Position numbers and translations under genes: made by a program. A stretch of 64,000 nt of DNA from Pseudomonas sp. JAI120 (lineage in GTDB: Bacteria > Pseudomonadota > Gammaproteobacteria > Pseudomonadales > Pseudomonadaceae): the NCBI RefSeq assembly GCF_014207255.1, contig NZ_JACHCZ010000006.1, positions 248,001 to 312,000 on the forward strand, read 5' to 3'. The notes beneath the pieces were generated by a model that saw nothing but the letters and a program-made list of their open reading frames with translations, had not been told where the DNA came from and did no database searches. Of this stretch, positions 27,065 to 35,659 are shown in pieces. How positions within the stretch are numbered: position 1 is the stretch's first letter; every line of letters begins with the position of its first letter.

Positions 27065-28456
27065 TCAGTCGGAATTGTGTTTTGGAAAATCAACAGTCGC
27101 CAGGAGTCCACCCTCTGCAGATGTACTTAGCCATACGTTGCTGTTGTGCTGCAGTGCAACCGCTTTGACTATTGCGAGCCCCAGTCCGCTGCCGCTTTGC
27201 ATTTGATTGGGCTCGCGAAAAAACCTATCGAAGACTCGCGCCCTTAATTCAAATGGAATGCCAGCGCCTGCATCTGAGACACGTAGCTGAGTAGATTTAT
27301 CAAGTGATCGCACATCTACCTCAACGCGTCCGCCCTCAGGGCTGTACTTCACGGCATTTTCAATTAAGTTATCAATCAGCGACATAAGGCGTTCCCTGAT
27401 GCCATTGATCCAGCTTTCACCATCAGAGTAGAATTCAAGTTCAATCCTACGCTCAGCCGCTAGGGGGGCCAGCGCAGCCATTTGCTCTTGTATGAGGGTC
27501 GTCAGCGGCACAGCCTCCATAACAGTGTCGATGCTTGCTTCGCTATGCATCAGCAGCAATAACTGATTGACGAGACGCGCAGCACGGCTATTGCTGCGAA
27601 TAATCCCTGCAAGCAGCTCCTGTTGATTAGTGCTGCTTACATAGGACTGCAAAGCCTCAACATTGATTCGCATTGCAGCCAGGGGAGTACGCAGCTCATG
27701 AGCGGCATCTGCAATGAAAACCCGTTCCCTCTCAGAACTTGCTCGCACTCTGGCAAGAAATAGATTGGTCGCGTCCACCATTTGGCGAAGCTCTATCTGC
27801 TTTGGTCCTTCTTTTAAGGGGGAGAGATCTTCTAAAGTTCGCAAAGAAATACCATTTATCACCTTGCTCCAAGGGCGCATTGCAATACGGACTGATAGCC
27901 ATGCGGGAAAAAAAAGAAAAGGAATGCACACCAGCAGCGGCAATATGTAGTATCCACGAGAGTTCAGGTATATGAAGAAATTCCAGCCTCCGGCAGGGGT
28001 AATAAGTGTTACCTCCGCGTCGGAGTTCCCTGATTTGAGAGTACGGCTATTCCAGCTGCGCCCCTCACTCTGAATGCTCTGAATTTCTCCATACCTGCTA
28101 TTTGTTACTCCTGTCGGAGCACCATCAGATGAATAAATTATCTTTCTATTCTTACGAACAATGAGGCTGATTGACAGTTTGGGATCTTCACCTCCGCCAT
28201 AACCTTCCTGCAATGCTTCGCTGAACTTTTCCAGCACAGTAGTGAGGTCCTGCGGGCGATCATCCATGCGCTTAACTAATGTAAGAATGGTTTCGTAAGT
28301 ATTGCTACCCGTGAGCATAGAGGGGCTTCGCAAGTTCTCCCACAAAATGTAGGTCAGAAAAAGACACCAAAGCAGTGTAAGTAGTAGCATCTGGGCGAGT
28401 ATAATTCGTCTTACAAGCGTTGGAGTTTTCAAGTTGAGCCAAAAATTTCGCATCAA
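27065..28456 (-). CDS. Two-component sensor histidine kinase (QseC/PmrB-like)
   Basis: This 463-residue membrane kinase has two helices (about 16-38 and 173-195) bounding a periplasmic sensor of about 135 residues, then a HAMP-like linker. The H-box is ADAAHELRTPLAAMR (phosphorylated His near 250). N-box NLIENAVKYSPEGG, G1 DAGAGIP and G2 GSGLGLAIV follow. The ATG overlaps the stop of the response regulator gene, so the pair is co-transcribed and coupled. The signal is unknown; metal ions or cationic compounds are usual for this group. Confidence 0.92.
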   Translation of the reverse strand: MMRNFWLNLKTPTLVRRIILAQMLLLTLLWCLFLTYILWENLRSPSMLTGSNTYETILTLVKRMDDRPQDLTTVLEKFSEALQEGYGGGEDPKLSISLIVRKNRKIIYSSDGAPTGVTNSRYGEIQSIQSEGRSWNSRTLKSGNSDAEVTLITPAGGWNFFIYLNSRGYYILPLLVCIPFLFFPAWLSVRIAMRPWSKVINGISLRTLEDLSPLKEGPKQIELRQMVDATNLFLARVRASSERERVFIADAAHELRTPLAAMRINVEALQSYVSSTNQQELLAGIIRSNSRAARLVNQLLLLMHSEASIDTVMEAVPLTTLIQEQMAALAPLAAERRIELEFYSDGESWINGIRERLMSLIDNLIENAVKYSPEGGRVEVDVRSLDKSTQLRVSDAGAGIPFELRARVFDRFFREPNQMQSGSGLGLAIVKAVALQHNSNVWLSTSAEGGLLATVDFPKHNSD

Positions 28457-29130
28457 CCAATCCCTTTCTGAATTGTAGCGGTATCAATGACATACCCCAC
28501 ACCCCGCACCGTTCGCACATAGCCTTCGCCGATTTTGCGACGCAAATTTCCCATATGCACATCCAACGGATTACTCATATTTTCTTTCGCGCCGAATAGC
28601 CTTTCCTCCAGAAAACGTCGTGTAAGCACGCGGTCAGCGCGCATCATTAAAATTTCAAGCAGGACGTATTCACTTGCCGTTAAATCAACATTACGTCCAC
28701 TAACTGTCACGCGACGAGTCGGCATATGAAGAAATAATCCTCGAATTTCTATCACCTCATTTTGAAAACCGTAACTGCGTCGGGCCAGTGCTCTCACCCT
28801 AGCCAACAACTCGGCGAGAACAAATGGTTTTACCAGATAGTCGTCTGCACCCGCATCGAGCCCACACAGGCGATCTTGCAGAGTGCCTCTTGCAGTCAGG
28901 ATGATGACGGGGATCCCCCTGAACTGCTGACGTAAGCATACTACCAGGCTCATGCCGTCACCGTCGGGCAGTCCGAGGTCGAGTAGCACAAGTTCTGGCA
29001 CGCAGACATCGAGCTGATGCAACGCATCTACTTTTCGGCGAACCCATATGACATCTAACCCTTGATCTGCAAGTGCGATACGAACGCCATTGCCGAGATC
29101 CAGGTCGTCTTCGATTAGGAGAATTTTCAT
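28453..29130 (-). CDS. OmpR/PhoB-family response regulator (QseB/PmrA-like)
   Basis: This 225-residue protein has a receiver domain with the acidic pair near residues 8-9, the phosphorylated Asp in LLDLGLPDG (about 51) and Lys in YLVKPF (about 101). A winged-helix DNA-binding domain follows (about 125-220, ending RTVRGVGYVID). It is first in the operon with the kinase. An IS5-family element is inserted about 65 bp upstream of its start, which could remove or alter its promoter. Confidence 0.92.
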   Translation of the reverse strand: MKILLIEDDLDLGNGVRIALADQGLDVIWVRRKVDALHQLDVCVPELVLLDLGLPDGDGMSLVVCLRQQFRGIPVIILTARGTLQDRLCGLDAGADDYLVKPFVLAELLARVRALARRSYGFQNEVIEIRGLFLHMPTRRVTVSGRNVDLTASEYVLLEILMMRADRVLTRRFLEERLFGAKENMSNPLDVHMGNLRRKIGEGYVRTVRGVGYVIDTATIQKGIG

Positions 29131-29193
29131 AATAGTTACGTTATCAAAAGTGAATGAAGAACGTCTGAAGAAAAAATATATTAGGAAATCTAT

Positions 29194-30109
29194 TAGGATT
29201 TGTCTGAAAAGTCTCTTTGGCTAAAATGATGCCCTCTGATTGCCAAGAGGGCCGTTATGACAGGCCGCTATGAAATTTCATCTGAGCGTTGGGCGATGAT
29301 CGAAGCCATCGTTTCTCCTCCTCAACACATGGGGCGGCCAAGGCGCGATGACCGCCAGATGCTTAACGGAATCTTCTGGATTTTGTGCTCTGGTGCCAAA
29401 TGGCGAGATCTTCCAGAGCGCTTTGGGCCTTGGAAGACCGTTTACCAGCGTTTCCGACAATGGCGTGACAACGGCACTTTTGAGCAGGTTCTGCGCCATT
29501 TACACCTTCGTTTGTGCGAAGATGGCTTTATCGATCTGAATACCTGGATGGTCGATTCGACATCGATTCGAGCTACCCGAGCGGCCAGCGGTGCTGGAAA
29601 AAAAGGGGCCCGCAAGAACCGCAACACCACTGCCTAGGCCGTAGCCGAGGCGGATTGACCACCAAAATACATCTCGCCTGCGACAGCCATGGCTTCCCGC
29701 TGGCTGTCATGTTGTCGCCCGGTCAAGAAGCCGACTCGCGCTATTTCATGCCGCTACTGGAACAGATCAGCCTGCCAGGCAGCAAGGGTCGTCCGCGTAA
29801 GCGTTGCCGATGTGTACTGGCGGACAAGGGCTATGACAGCCAGATACTGCGTCAGTACTGTGACCGCTACGGCATGCAGCCGATCATTCCCTTGCGCAAG
29901 ATGCATCGCAAGCCTCGACCAGGCCTGCCTCGACTGTTCGACAGGCCACAATATAAAAAGCGCAACGTGATCGAACGGCTGTTCAGTTGGCTCAAAGAAA
30001 AACGTCGGCTCTGTACGCGATACGAAAAACTGGCGAGCAGCTTCAAAGCCATGGTTACACTGGCCTGTATCGAGAAATGCTTGCGGGCTGACTTTTCAGA
30101 CAAACCCTA
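29194..30109 (+). mobile_element. IS5-family (IS427-type) insertion sequence, apparently complete
   Basis: The terminal repeats are near-identical: GGATTTGTCTGAAAAGTC at the left (29196) and GGGTTTGTCTGAAAAGTC, inverted, at the right (ends 30107). Each is flanked by TA, the expected target dinucleotide. The two overlapping transposase frames fill the element. It lies in the same orientation as the remnant at 25.9 kb. Confidence 0.88.
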
Positions 30110-30110
30110 G
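29257..30110 (+). CDS. IS5-family transposase made by -1 frameshift (two overlapping frames)
   Basis: The first frame (29257-29637) holds the N-terminal DNA-binding part and the first catalytic Asp (MVDSTSIRA). The second frame (open from 29514, ending 30110) holds the second Asp (ADKGYDS) and the catalytic Glu (VIERLFSWLKEKRR). At 29598-29604 seven A residues form the A-AAA-AAA slippery heptamer in phase with the first frame. A -1 slip there joins the frames into a transposase of about 284 residues. This layout is standard for the IS427 group, so the element may be functional. Confidence 0.85.
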
Positions 30111-30133
30111 GAAAATGCTTGCGCTGTGTCTTG

Positions 30134-30550
30134 ATGCTGGTTTTGACGGCATTATTATTTGTCAGCCTGCCGTCGTTCGCACGCAAAGGCTAAGCGTCAT
30201 TCACTCATCCATTGTGCTCATCCGTGATGAGGCTCATTGGGAAAATACTGGATTTAATGAGGGGAAAGATTTGGCGTTAGAGCTTTTGGTAGGGGGGGGG
30301 GGCGGAGTTTTCAAAGTTTTATATGGCCAATGGTACTGCCGAGCCTCAAGCGTATCCTGTCAATCATTATTTGTATCAAGATTCGGATTATTATGTAAAA
30401 ATGAAGCTGGACGACTCGGGCGGATACAGTCGCGAAATAAGAGCGCCAGCATCTGGCGCGAGATTTCATTTAGTCTATGAATGCGAGCAAGGAAGCTTTG
30501 CATTTGGCTCTAAATTAACTCCTTATCATGAAGGGTTGCTCATATTTTGA
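30134..30550 (+). pseudogene. Exported hypothetical protein, frameshifted (G9 tract)
   Basis: A signal-peptide-like start (MLVLTALLFVSLPSFARK from 30134) is followed by a frame change near 30190. A second frame then runs to the G9 tract at 30294-30302, and the first frame returns from about 30310 to the stop at 30550. The last part (YLYQDSDYYVKMKLDD and on) looks like a folded protein of unknown family. The IS5-family element ends 25 bp upstream and may have displaced the promoter. The breaks could be decay or phase variation. Confidence 0.45.
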
Positions 30551-30667
30551 GCGTCGATCTATATTCTAGTAAGTGAAGTAATAATGGAAGGGTGGCTTAA
30601 AAGACACCCGAAGGTGCCTTTAAGTCTTTACTGACCAAGGGAAGCTAGCGAGTTAGGGGCTTGATCG

Positions 30668-32812
30668 CTAGGTCCTAAACTGACTCATTATTTTCTGCTG
30701 GTAACTAGCAAGCTCGTTAAGTCGTCGGCTGACTTGCGCCGACTCTTCAGCCTGTCCAGATATTGATTCGGTGACATCGCGGATTGCCATGACATTACGG
30801 TTTATCTCTTCTGAAACCCCGCTTTGCTCTTCGGCTGCGCTGGCAATTTGTAAATTCATATCAGTAATGAGATTTACCGCTACATTTATGCGCTCCAGTG
30901 CGGCGACCGCCTGGCCAACAAGTGTCACATTTTTCTGAGCTTGTTCGTGGCTGCCGTTTATAGCTTCGCCAATGTTGCGAGTACCTTCTTGCAAGGTAGT
31001 GATCACGAGCCGGATTTCTTCAACCGAATCTTGTGTGTGGCGAGCCAGGCTCCTGACTTCGTCGGCAACTACTGCAAATCCTCGACCGGCTTCGCCAGCT
31101 CTGGCTGCCTCAATAGCCGCGTTCAAAGCCAGGAGATTCGTCTGTCCGGCGATAGATAAAATGACCTCAAGCACCGAACCAATTTGCTCACTGCTCGCCG
31201 CCAATGTCTGCAATTGACACACGGCTTGGCTCATGTCTGCCGCTTGGGCTTGGATAGCCTGGGTTGTCAACTCGATTACCGTCAGTCCATCGCGGCTGGC
31301 TGCTTCCGCATTGCGAGCGGCTTCCGCCGCGTGGCCTGCGCTTTCGGCTGACGTATTGGCAGTAGCAGTCATTTCGTGCAAGGCTGTCGCGACTTGATCT
31401 ATTTCTCGAAATTGCTGCTGCATACCCTCGCTTGTCTGCTGCGCAATTGACGCGGACCTGTCAGCCGTATCGCGAGCCCCTTGGGCAGACTCCTGCACCT
31501 TGCCAATGACAGGCTGGAGCTTGTCCAGAAAACGATTGAATGCCAGTGCCAGTCGTCCTAGTTCATCACGGCGCTCATAGGGCAGACGTCGAGTCAGGTC
31601 CCCCTCTCCTTGGGCGATATCTTCTAACATTGCTGCGAGTCCCAGTAACGGGCGTGTCACGCCCCGGGCCGCAAGCCAGATAAGTACAACTCCGACCAGA
31701 GCTGCTATAAGGCCTAGCATCAGTTCCATTACGGAAATTTTTGCTTGTTCGTCGTTCATCTGCGATTTCATAGCTTCGGCTGGGGCCAGTAGTACTTTAT
31801 CCGGAACTGCTAGTAAAACGCCCCAGGTCTTCGCACCGGCAACGGGTATTAGAGGCTGGATTACACTAATGCTGCCCTGCGAAGAAAAAGTGCGCGCTTG
31901 ATTAGCGGCGAGCAGTCCAAGGACTTCATCTGCTTGGAGAGGGAGGGCATCTCTCATGGGCTTGCCCAATTTACTCGCATCTGGGCTGTGCCCGGCCACT
32001 ATTCCGGAAGCGCTCATAACAGTTACGGCGCCATTCCCCTCGTACAGCTCTCGGCTAGTATTCACCGCATCCTGCTGCAAACTATCAAGGCTGATATCCA
32101 TTCCGATGACTGCCAGCACCTTGCCGTTTTCGAGTAATGGAAATGTAACGCTTGTTACGAGCCGACCAGTGCCAGATGACTCGTCGAAGAAAGGCTCCAG
32201 CACACACAGCTGGCCACTTTCGCGTGGGCAAGAAAAAAACGAGTTGAGTGGGGCACCGCTTGGGCCTGGGGAAATATCGGTTAAAAGCTTCTCATCCCCT
32301 ATGACGGCTTGAAGTTCTCCAGGCTTGGCCTGGATCCAATAAGTGGAGTAACGACCGGTATCGTTACTACCGAGATCTGCTCGATTAAGATAACGCTCGT
32401 CTTGTCCATCCAACGCGTTGGGTTCGAAGATGAGGTACAGTCCTAGCAATTCGGGCCGCTCTTTTGTAGCTTGCCGCAAACTTGCAGTAATCTCTTCGCG
32501 CAATTGCTTCGAGCCCGCTTCAGTTTTCGTTGCGTGATCACGAAGGTACAGGAAGTGACGGGCGAGGCCGAGACCGTACTCATGCGTACGAGCGAACTCT
32601 TGCTGAATGCGCAACGCTTGCAGCTTCCCCTGGGTCAGCAAATTCGCTCGTGCTGCTTCTGCCAGCATCTCAGCATTGGCACTCTTGACTCGCTCTGTAT
32701 TCGAACGGGTTTGATACACGGATAGACCCACCAGTAGCCCTACTACCAGAACCAGGCACAAACTCGCCAGCAAGGTAATTTTGTTTTGGATGCTTAGGTT
32801 GCGATTGAGCAT
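30668..32812 (-). CDS. Methyl-accepting chemotaxis protein with large dCache-type sensor
   Basis: The start at 32812 has GGAG nine bases upstream and immediately precedes the first membrane helix; an upstream frame to 32935 lacks support. The 714-residue protein has a membrane helix at about 15-35 and a periplasmic double-Cache-like sensor to about residue 345. A second helix, a HAMP domain (near 375-430) and a signalling domain with the conserved hairpin tip EQTNLLALNAAIEAARAGE-type sequence follow. It is divergent from phenylacetaldehyde dehydrogenase, suggesting chemotaxis to an aromatic amine or related substrate. The ligand is not known. It is paralogous to the receptor at 54.3 kb. Confidence 0.9.
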   Translation of the reverse strand: MLNRNLSIQNKITLLASLCLVLVVGLLVGLSVYQTRSNTERVKSANAEMLAEAARANLLTQGKLQALRIQQEFARTHEYGLGLARHFLYLRDHATKTEAGSKQLREEITASLRQATKERPELLGLYLIFEPNALDGQDERYLNRADLGSNDTGRYSTYWIQAKPGELQAVIGDEKLLTDISPGPSGAPLNSFFSCPRESGQLCVLEPFFDESSGTGRLVTSVTFPLLENGKVLAVIGMDISLDSLQQDAVNTSRELYEGNGAVTVMSASGIVAGHSPDASKLGKPMRDALPLQADEVLGLLAANQARTFSSQGSISVIQPLIPVAGAKTWGVLLAVPDKVLLAPAEAMKSQMNDEQAKISVMELMLGLIAALVGVVLIWLAARGVTRPLLGLAAMLEDIAQGEGDLTRRLPYERRDELGRLALAFNRFLDKLQPVIGKVQESAQGARDTADRSASIAQQTSEGMQQQFREIDQVATALHEMTATANTSAESAGHAAEAARNAEAASRDGLTVIELTTQAIQAQAADMSQAVCQLQTLAASSEQIGSVLEVILSIAGQTNLLALNAAIEAARAGEAGRGFAVVADEVRSLARHTQDSVEEIRLVITTLQEGTRNIGEAINGSHEQAQKNVTLVGQAVAALERINVAVNLITDMNLQIASAAEEQSGVSEEINRNVMAIRDVTESISGQAEESAQVSRRLNELASYQQKIMSQFRT

Positions 32813-33114
32813 CTCGACCACTCCAGGATTATAATTATAGTTTGGCAGCGGCATCTTCATGTCAGCTTGACTGACGCGCTCTCTAGCATCGACTTTATAT
32901 GATTGCATGGGGATTTTATTGATGGCGCCTGCCATCTTTTAGAGTTTGCTTGCCACCTGAATCGATGACGGCGTGCTTATTGAGTTTCGCGATTTCGATA
33001 TGCGTGCTCGATCGTTGATTGGCACGGATCTTCAGGTATTTGGCAGGAGGGCTAAAATCTGATTGGGCAACCTTCGCTACCTTGACAGCATTCAGTCTAG
33101 CGAGGTCATTCGTC
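32813..33114. promoter_or_regulatory. Divergent promoter region between chemoreceptor and feaB-like gene
   Basis: About 300 bp lie between the chosen starts. Promoters for both genes, and probably the FeaR-type activator site for the dehydrogenase, are expected here. An AT-rich segment (ATTATAATTATAG, near 32830) could be a -10 region for the receptor. No repeat could be assigned as an operator with confidence. Confidence 0.4.
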
Positions 33115-34614
33115 ATGGATAATAATAAAACTTCTCTTCTTCCAAGCGTACAGAGTTTTCTTCAGCGTCAGCATGGCCTGTACATTGACGGTGAGTGGCG
33201 TGAGTCTTCCTCTGATTTGCGTCTGACGGTGTACGACCCCTCGTCCGGTAAACCGATTGCCTCTACATCTGACGCTTCTGTCCAGGACGTTGATTTAGCT
33301 GTGCGCTCGGCGCATAAGGCACTGCGTAACGGTATATGGTCTGGCCTTGCGTCGGTACAACGAGAACAAATTTTGCTGCGTTTTGCTGATTTGCTCGAAT
33401 CAAATGCCGAGGAGTTGGCGCAACTCGAAACGCTGGAGCAGGGAAAGTCGATTAACATTTCTCGCGCTTTCGAAGTGGTATGCACGGTTAACTGGATGCG
33501 GTATGCCGCTGGGCTCTCAACGAAAATTACGGGGCGGACTTTAGACGTATCAATCCCTCTGCCACCTGGTGCTCGCTACAATGCGTATACACGTAAAGAG
33601 CCTGTCGGAGTAGTTGCCGGGATCGTACCGTGGAATTTTCCACTTATGATCGGCATGTGGAAGGTCATGCCGGCGCTGGCGGCAGGTTGCACCATTGTTA
33701 TAAAACCCTCTGAAAACACCCCGCTTACTCTGCTGCGTATGGCTGAGCTTGCCACGGAAGCGGGTGTTCCTGCTGGCGTATTCAACGTCGTTACAGGTAG
33801 CGGTGCCACATGCGGGCAGGCGCTGACTTCACATTCGTTGATCAGTAAGGTCAGTTTTACAGGCTCCACTTCGACGGGAAAGGCAATTGCACGTCAGGCA
33901 GCAGATCGGTTGTTGAGGACCAGTCTGGAGTTGGGGGGCAAAAATCCGGCGATCGTATTGAATGACGCTGACCCTGCTCAGGTTGTTGAAGGACTGATGT
34001 TAGGCAGCTTTCTCAATCAGGGGCAGGTGTGTGCGGCAAGTTCTCGCATCTATGTCGAGAGCGGCCTATATGATCAGTTGGTTTCGCAATTCGAGGGTGC
34101 GGTTAAAAGTATGTCGATGGGGCCGGGCCTAGATACGTCCGCTCAGATTAATCCAGTATCTTCGTTAGCTCATCAGCAAAAAATTCAGGGGTTTTTGGCG
34201 GATGCTCGTAGTCAAGGTGCAGAGCTGATCACTGGGCAACGGGCACCAGATCCTCACGGATATTATATATCTCCAACGTTGGTACTGAACCCGGACGCTA
34301 AGTTGCAACTGACGCATGAAGAAGTTTTTGGGCCAGTCCTGAGTCTGACTCGCGTCAAAAGTGCAGAAGAGGCTCTGTCGCTGGCCAACAATTCGCCTTA
34401 TGGACTCACGGCCAGCTTATGGACGCAAAGCCTCAGTGCAGCCATGAACCTGATACCCCAAATCGAAGCAGGCACTGTGTGGGTCAATAGTCATACCTTG
34501 ATAGACGCCAATATGCCGTTTGGTGGATACAAGCAGTCCGGCATCGGTCGTGATTTTGGCGTCGATTGGCTCGACGCATATCTCGAAACTAAATCGGTAT
34601 GTATCCGTTATTAA
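33115..34614 (+). CDS. feaB: Phenylacetaldehyde dehydrogenase
   Basis: This 499-residue ALDH matches the FeaB/StyD type in length and motifs: PWNFPLM, FTGSTSTGKA, LELGGKNPAIV and catalytic Cys306 in NQGQVCAASSR. A C-terminal GGYKQSGIGRDFG is also present. It oxidises phenylacetaldehyde to phenylacetate with NAD. The ATG at 33115 is used because conserved sequence starts there; an in-frame extension to 33019 is not supported. The convergent AraC gene resembles FeaR, its activator in E. coli, and the phenylacetate catabolon follows. Its aldehyde may come from the monoamine oxidase at 51.8 kb or the phospho-lyase route at 22.9 kb. Confidence 0.9.
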   Translation: MDNNKTSLLPSVQSFLQRQHGLYIDGEWRESSSDLRLTVYDPSSGKPIASTSDASVQDVDLAVRSAHKALRNGIWSGLASVQREQILLRFADLLESNAEELAQLETLEQGKSINISRAFEVVCTVNWMRYAAGLSTKITGRTLDVSIPLPPGARYNAYTRKEPVGVVAGIVPWNFPLMIGMWKVMPALAAGCTIVIKPSENTPLTLLRMAELATEAGVPAGVFNVVTGSGATCGQALTSHSLISKVSFTGSTSTGKAIARQAADRLLRTSLELGGKNPAIVLNDADPAQVVEGLMLGSFLNQGQVCAASSRIYVESGLYDQLVSQFEGAVKSMSMGPGLDTSAQINPVSSLAHQQKIQGFLADARSQGAELITGQRAPDPHGYYISPTLVLNPDAKLQLTHEEVFGPVLSLTRVKSAEEALSLANNSPYGLTASLWTQSLSAAMNLIPQIEAGTVWVNSHTLIDANMPFGGYKQSGIGRDFGVDWLDAYLETKSVCIRY

Positions 34615-34660
34615 CTAGCTGTTGCATGGTGTCGAGTCAGCGCTCGGTATCAAGATCGTT

Positions 34661-34700
34661 ACGCATTAATGTGAAGGCGATTGCCTTCATATTAATGCGT
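34661..34700. terminator. Bidirectional terminator between feaB-like and feaR-like genes
   Basis: An 18-bp inverted repeat with one mismatch (ACGCATTAAT-GTGAAGGC and its complement, 4-base loop) lies between the convergent genes and overlaps the last codons of the regulator gene. Its long stem and AT-rich outer part suit a two-way terminator, although no long T-run is present. Confidence 0.6.
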
Positions 34701-35609
34701 ATGAAGCCGACGGTATTCACCAGGTGTCATGCCAAATCGTGTTTTGAAAACAGTAGAGAAATAGCTTGAGTCGCTGAAGCCATAGTCATACCCCAGGGCA
34801 GAGAGCTTTTGCTCAGGACCGCCCTCACGTAGCAGGCGGGCACAATGATGCAGTCGTCGATTGCGAATGAACTGAGCTACCACTAAACCATTACGTGCAA
34901 AAACCCGGTACAGTCCTCGGACTGAAACGCCGATTTCTTTTGCTATGAGTTCGGGGCAAAGGGCTGCGTTGCTCAAATTTTCCTCTATAAACGCGGACGC
35001 TTTTGCGAACAGGCGCTTACTGGCATCAGGTATAGCATCACCTGCATTTAGGGGGGGGCGTAAAAGGGCCGCTACGGCATCAAGTGCTGCTTCGCTAGCT
35101 AATTGATCCCAACCTTGCTGATTCATAGCCTGTCCTACAAGACTAAAGGCAAGCTCGGTGAGTGGCTGTCCTGCGGGAATGAAGGGAAGAGGGGTGCAGC
35201 GAATGCCAGACGTTCCTCCTTGTTCAAGATAATGGCGCGGCAGAATGAGTGATAACTGTCGTGACTCAGCAGAGTAGTCAAGGGAGCATGGAGTGCTCGC
35301 ATCGATTAACGTGATATCCCCTTTTTTTAAGGTGATTTTGGCTTCACCTTGGGCAATATTCGAGAAACCCTCGAGCTGAAATACGGTGTAGAAATGACTT
35401 TTATCGTCATTGCTCACCTCGCGATGGCCTCTGACAAGGCGGACTGCGGCAAGATCAACAACGCTCATGCGTATTGCGCCCTGTTCAAACGGAGTGAGCT
35501 TCCCACGAAACCCGTCGCCGAGAGCGCAAGCGTCAAATCTGCCGCATGTTTGGTTTAACTGTTCAAGCCAAGCTTCGAATAGAGTATTGCCTTCTGAAGT
35601 ATAGTTCAT
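34692..35609 (-). CDS. feaR: AraC-family regulator, FeaR-like
   Basis: This 305-residue protein has an N-terminal ligand-binding domain (AraC-binding-like, about 40-180) and a C-terminal double helix-turn-helix (about 205-303) ending GFSDSSYFSTVFKTRFGMTPGEYRR. A GGAGG site precedes the ATG at 35609. Convergence with a phenylacetaldehyde dehydrogenase gene and protein size support a FeaR-like activator of amine/aldehyde catabolism. An in-frame C8 tract (35042-35049 on the + strand as G8) encodes part of the interdomain region and could be frameshift-prone. Confidence 0.82.
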   Translation of the reverse strand: MNYTSEGNTLFEAWLEQLNQTCGRFDACALGDGFRGKLTPFEQGAIRMSVVDLAAVRLVRGHREVSNDDKSHFYTVFQLEGFSNIAQGEAKITLKKGDITLIDASTPCSLDYSAESRQLSLILPRHYLEQGGTSGIRCTPLPFIPAGQPLTELAFSLVGQAMNQQGWDQLASEAALDAVAALLRPPLNAGDAIPDASKRLFAKASAFIEENLSNAALCPELIAKEIGVSVRGLYRVFARNGLVVAQFIRNRRLHHCARLLREGGPEQKLSALGYDYGFSDSSYFSTVFKTRFGMTPGEYRRLHTH

Positions 35610-35659
35610 GGCTGTGCCTCCTATCGCTTCTCTTGTTATTTTCTGCGTAGTGAGTTGTG

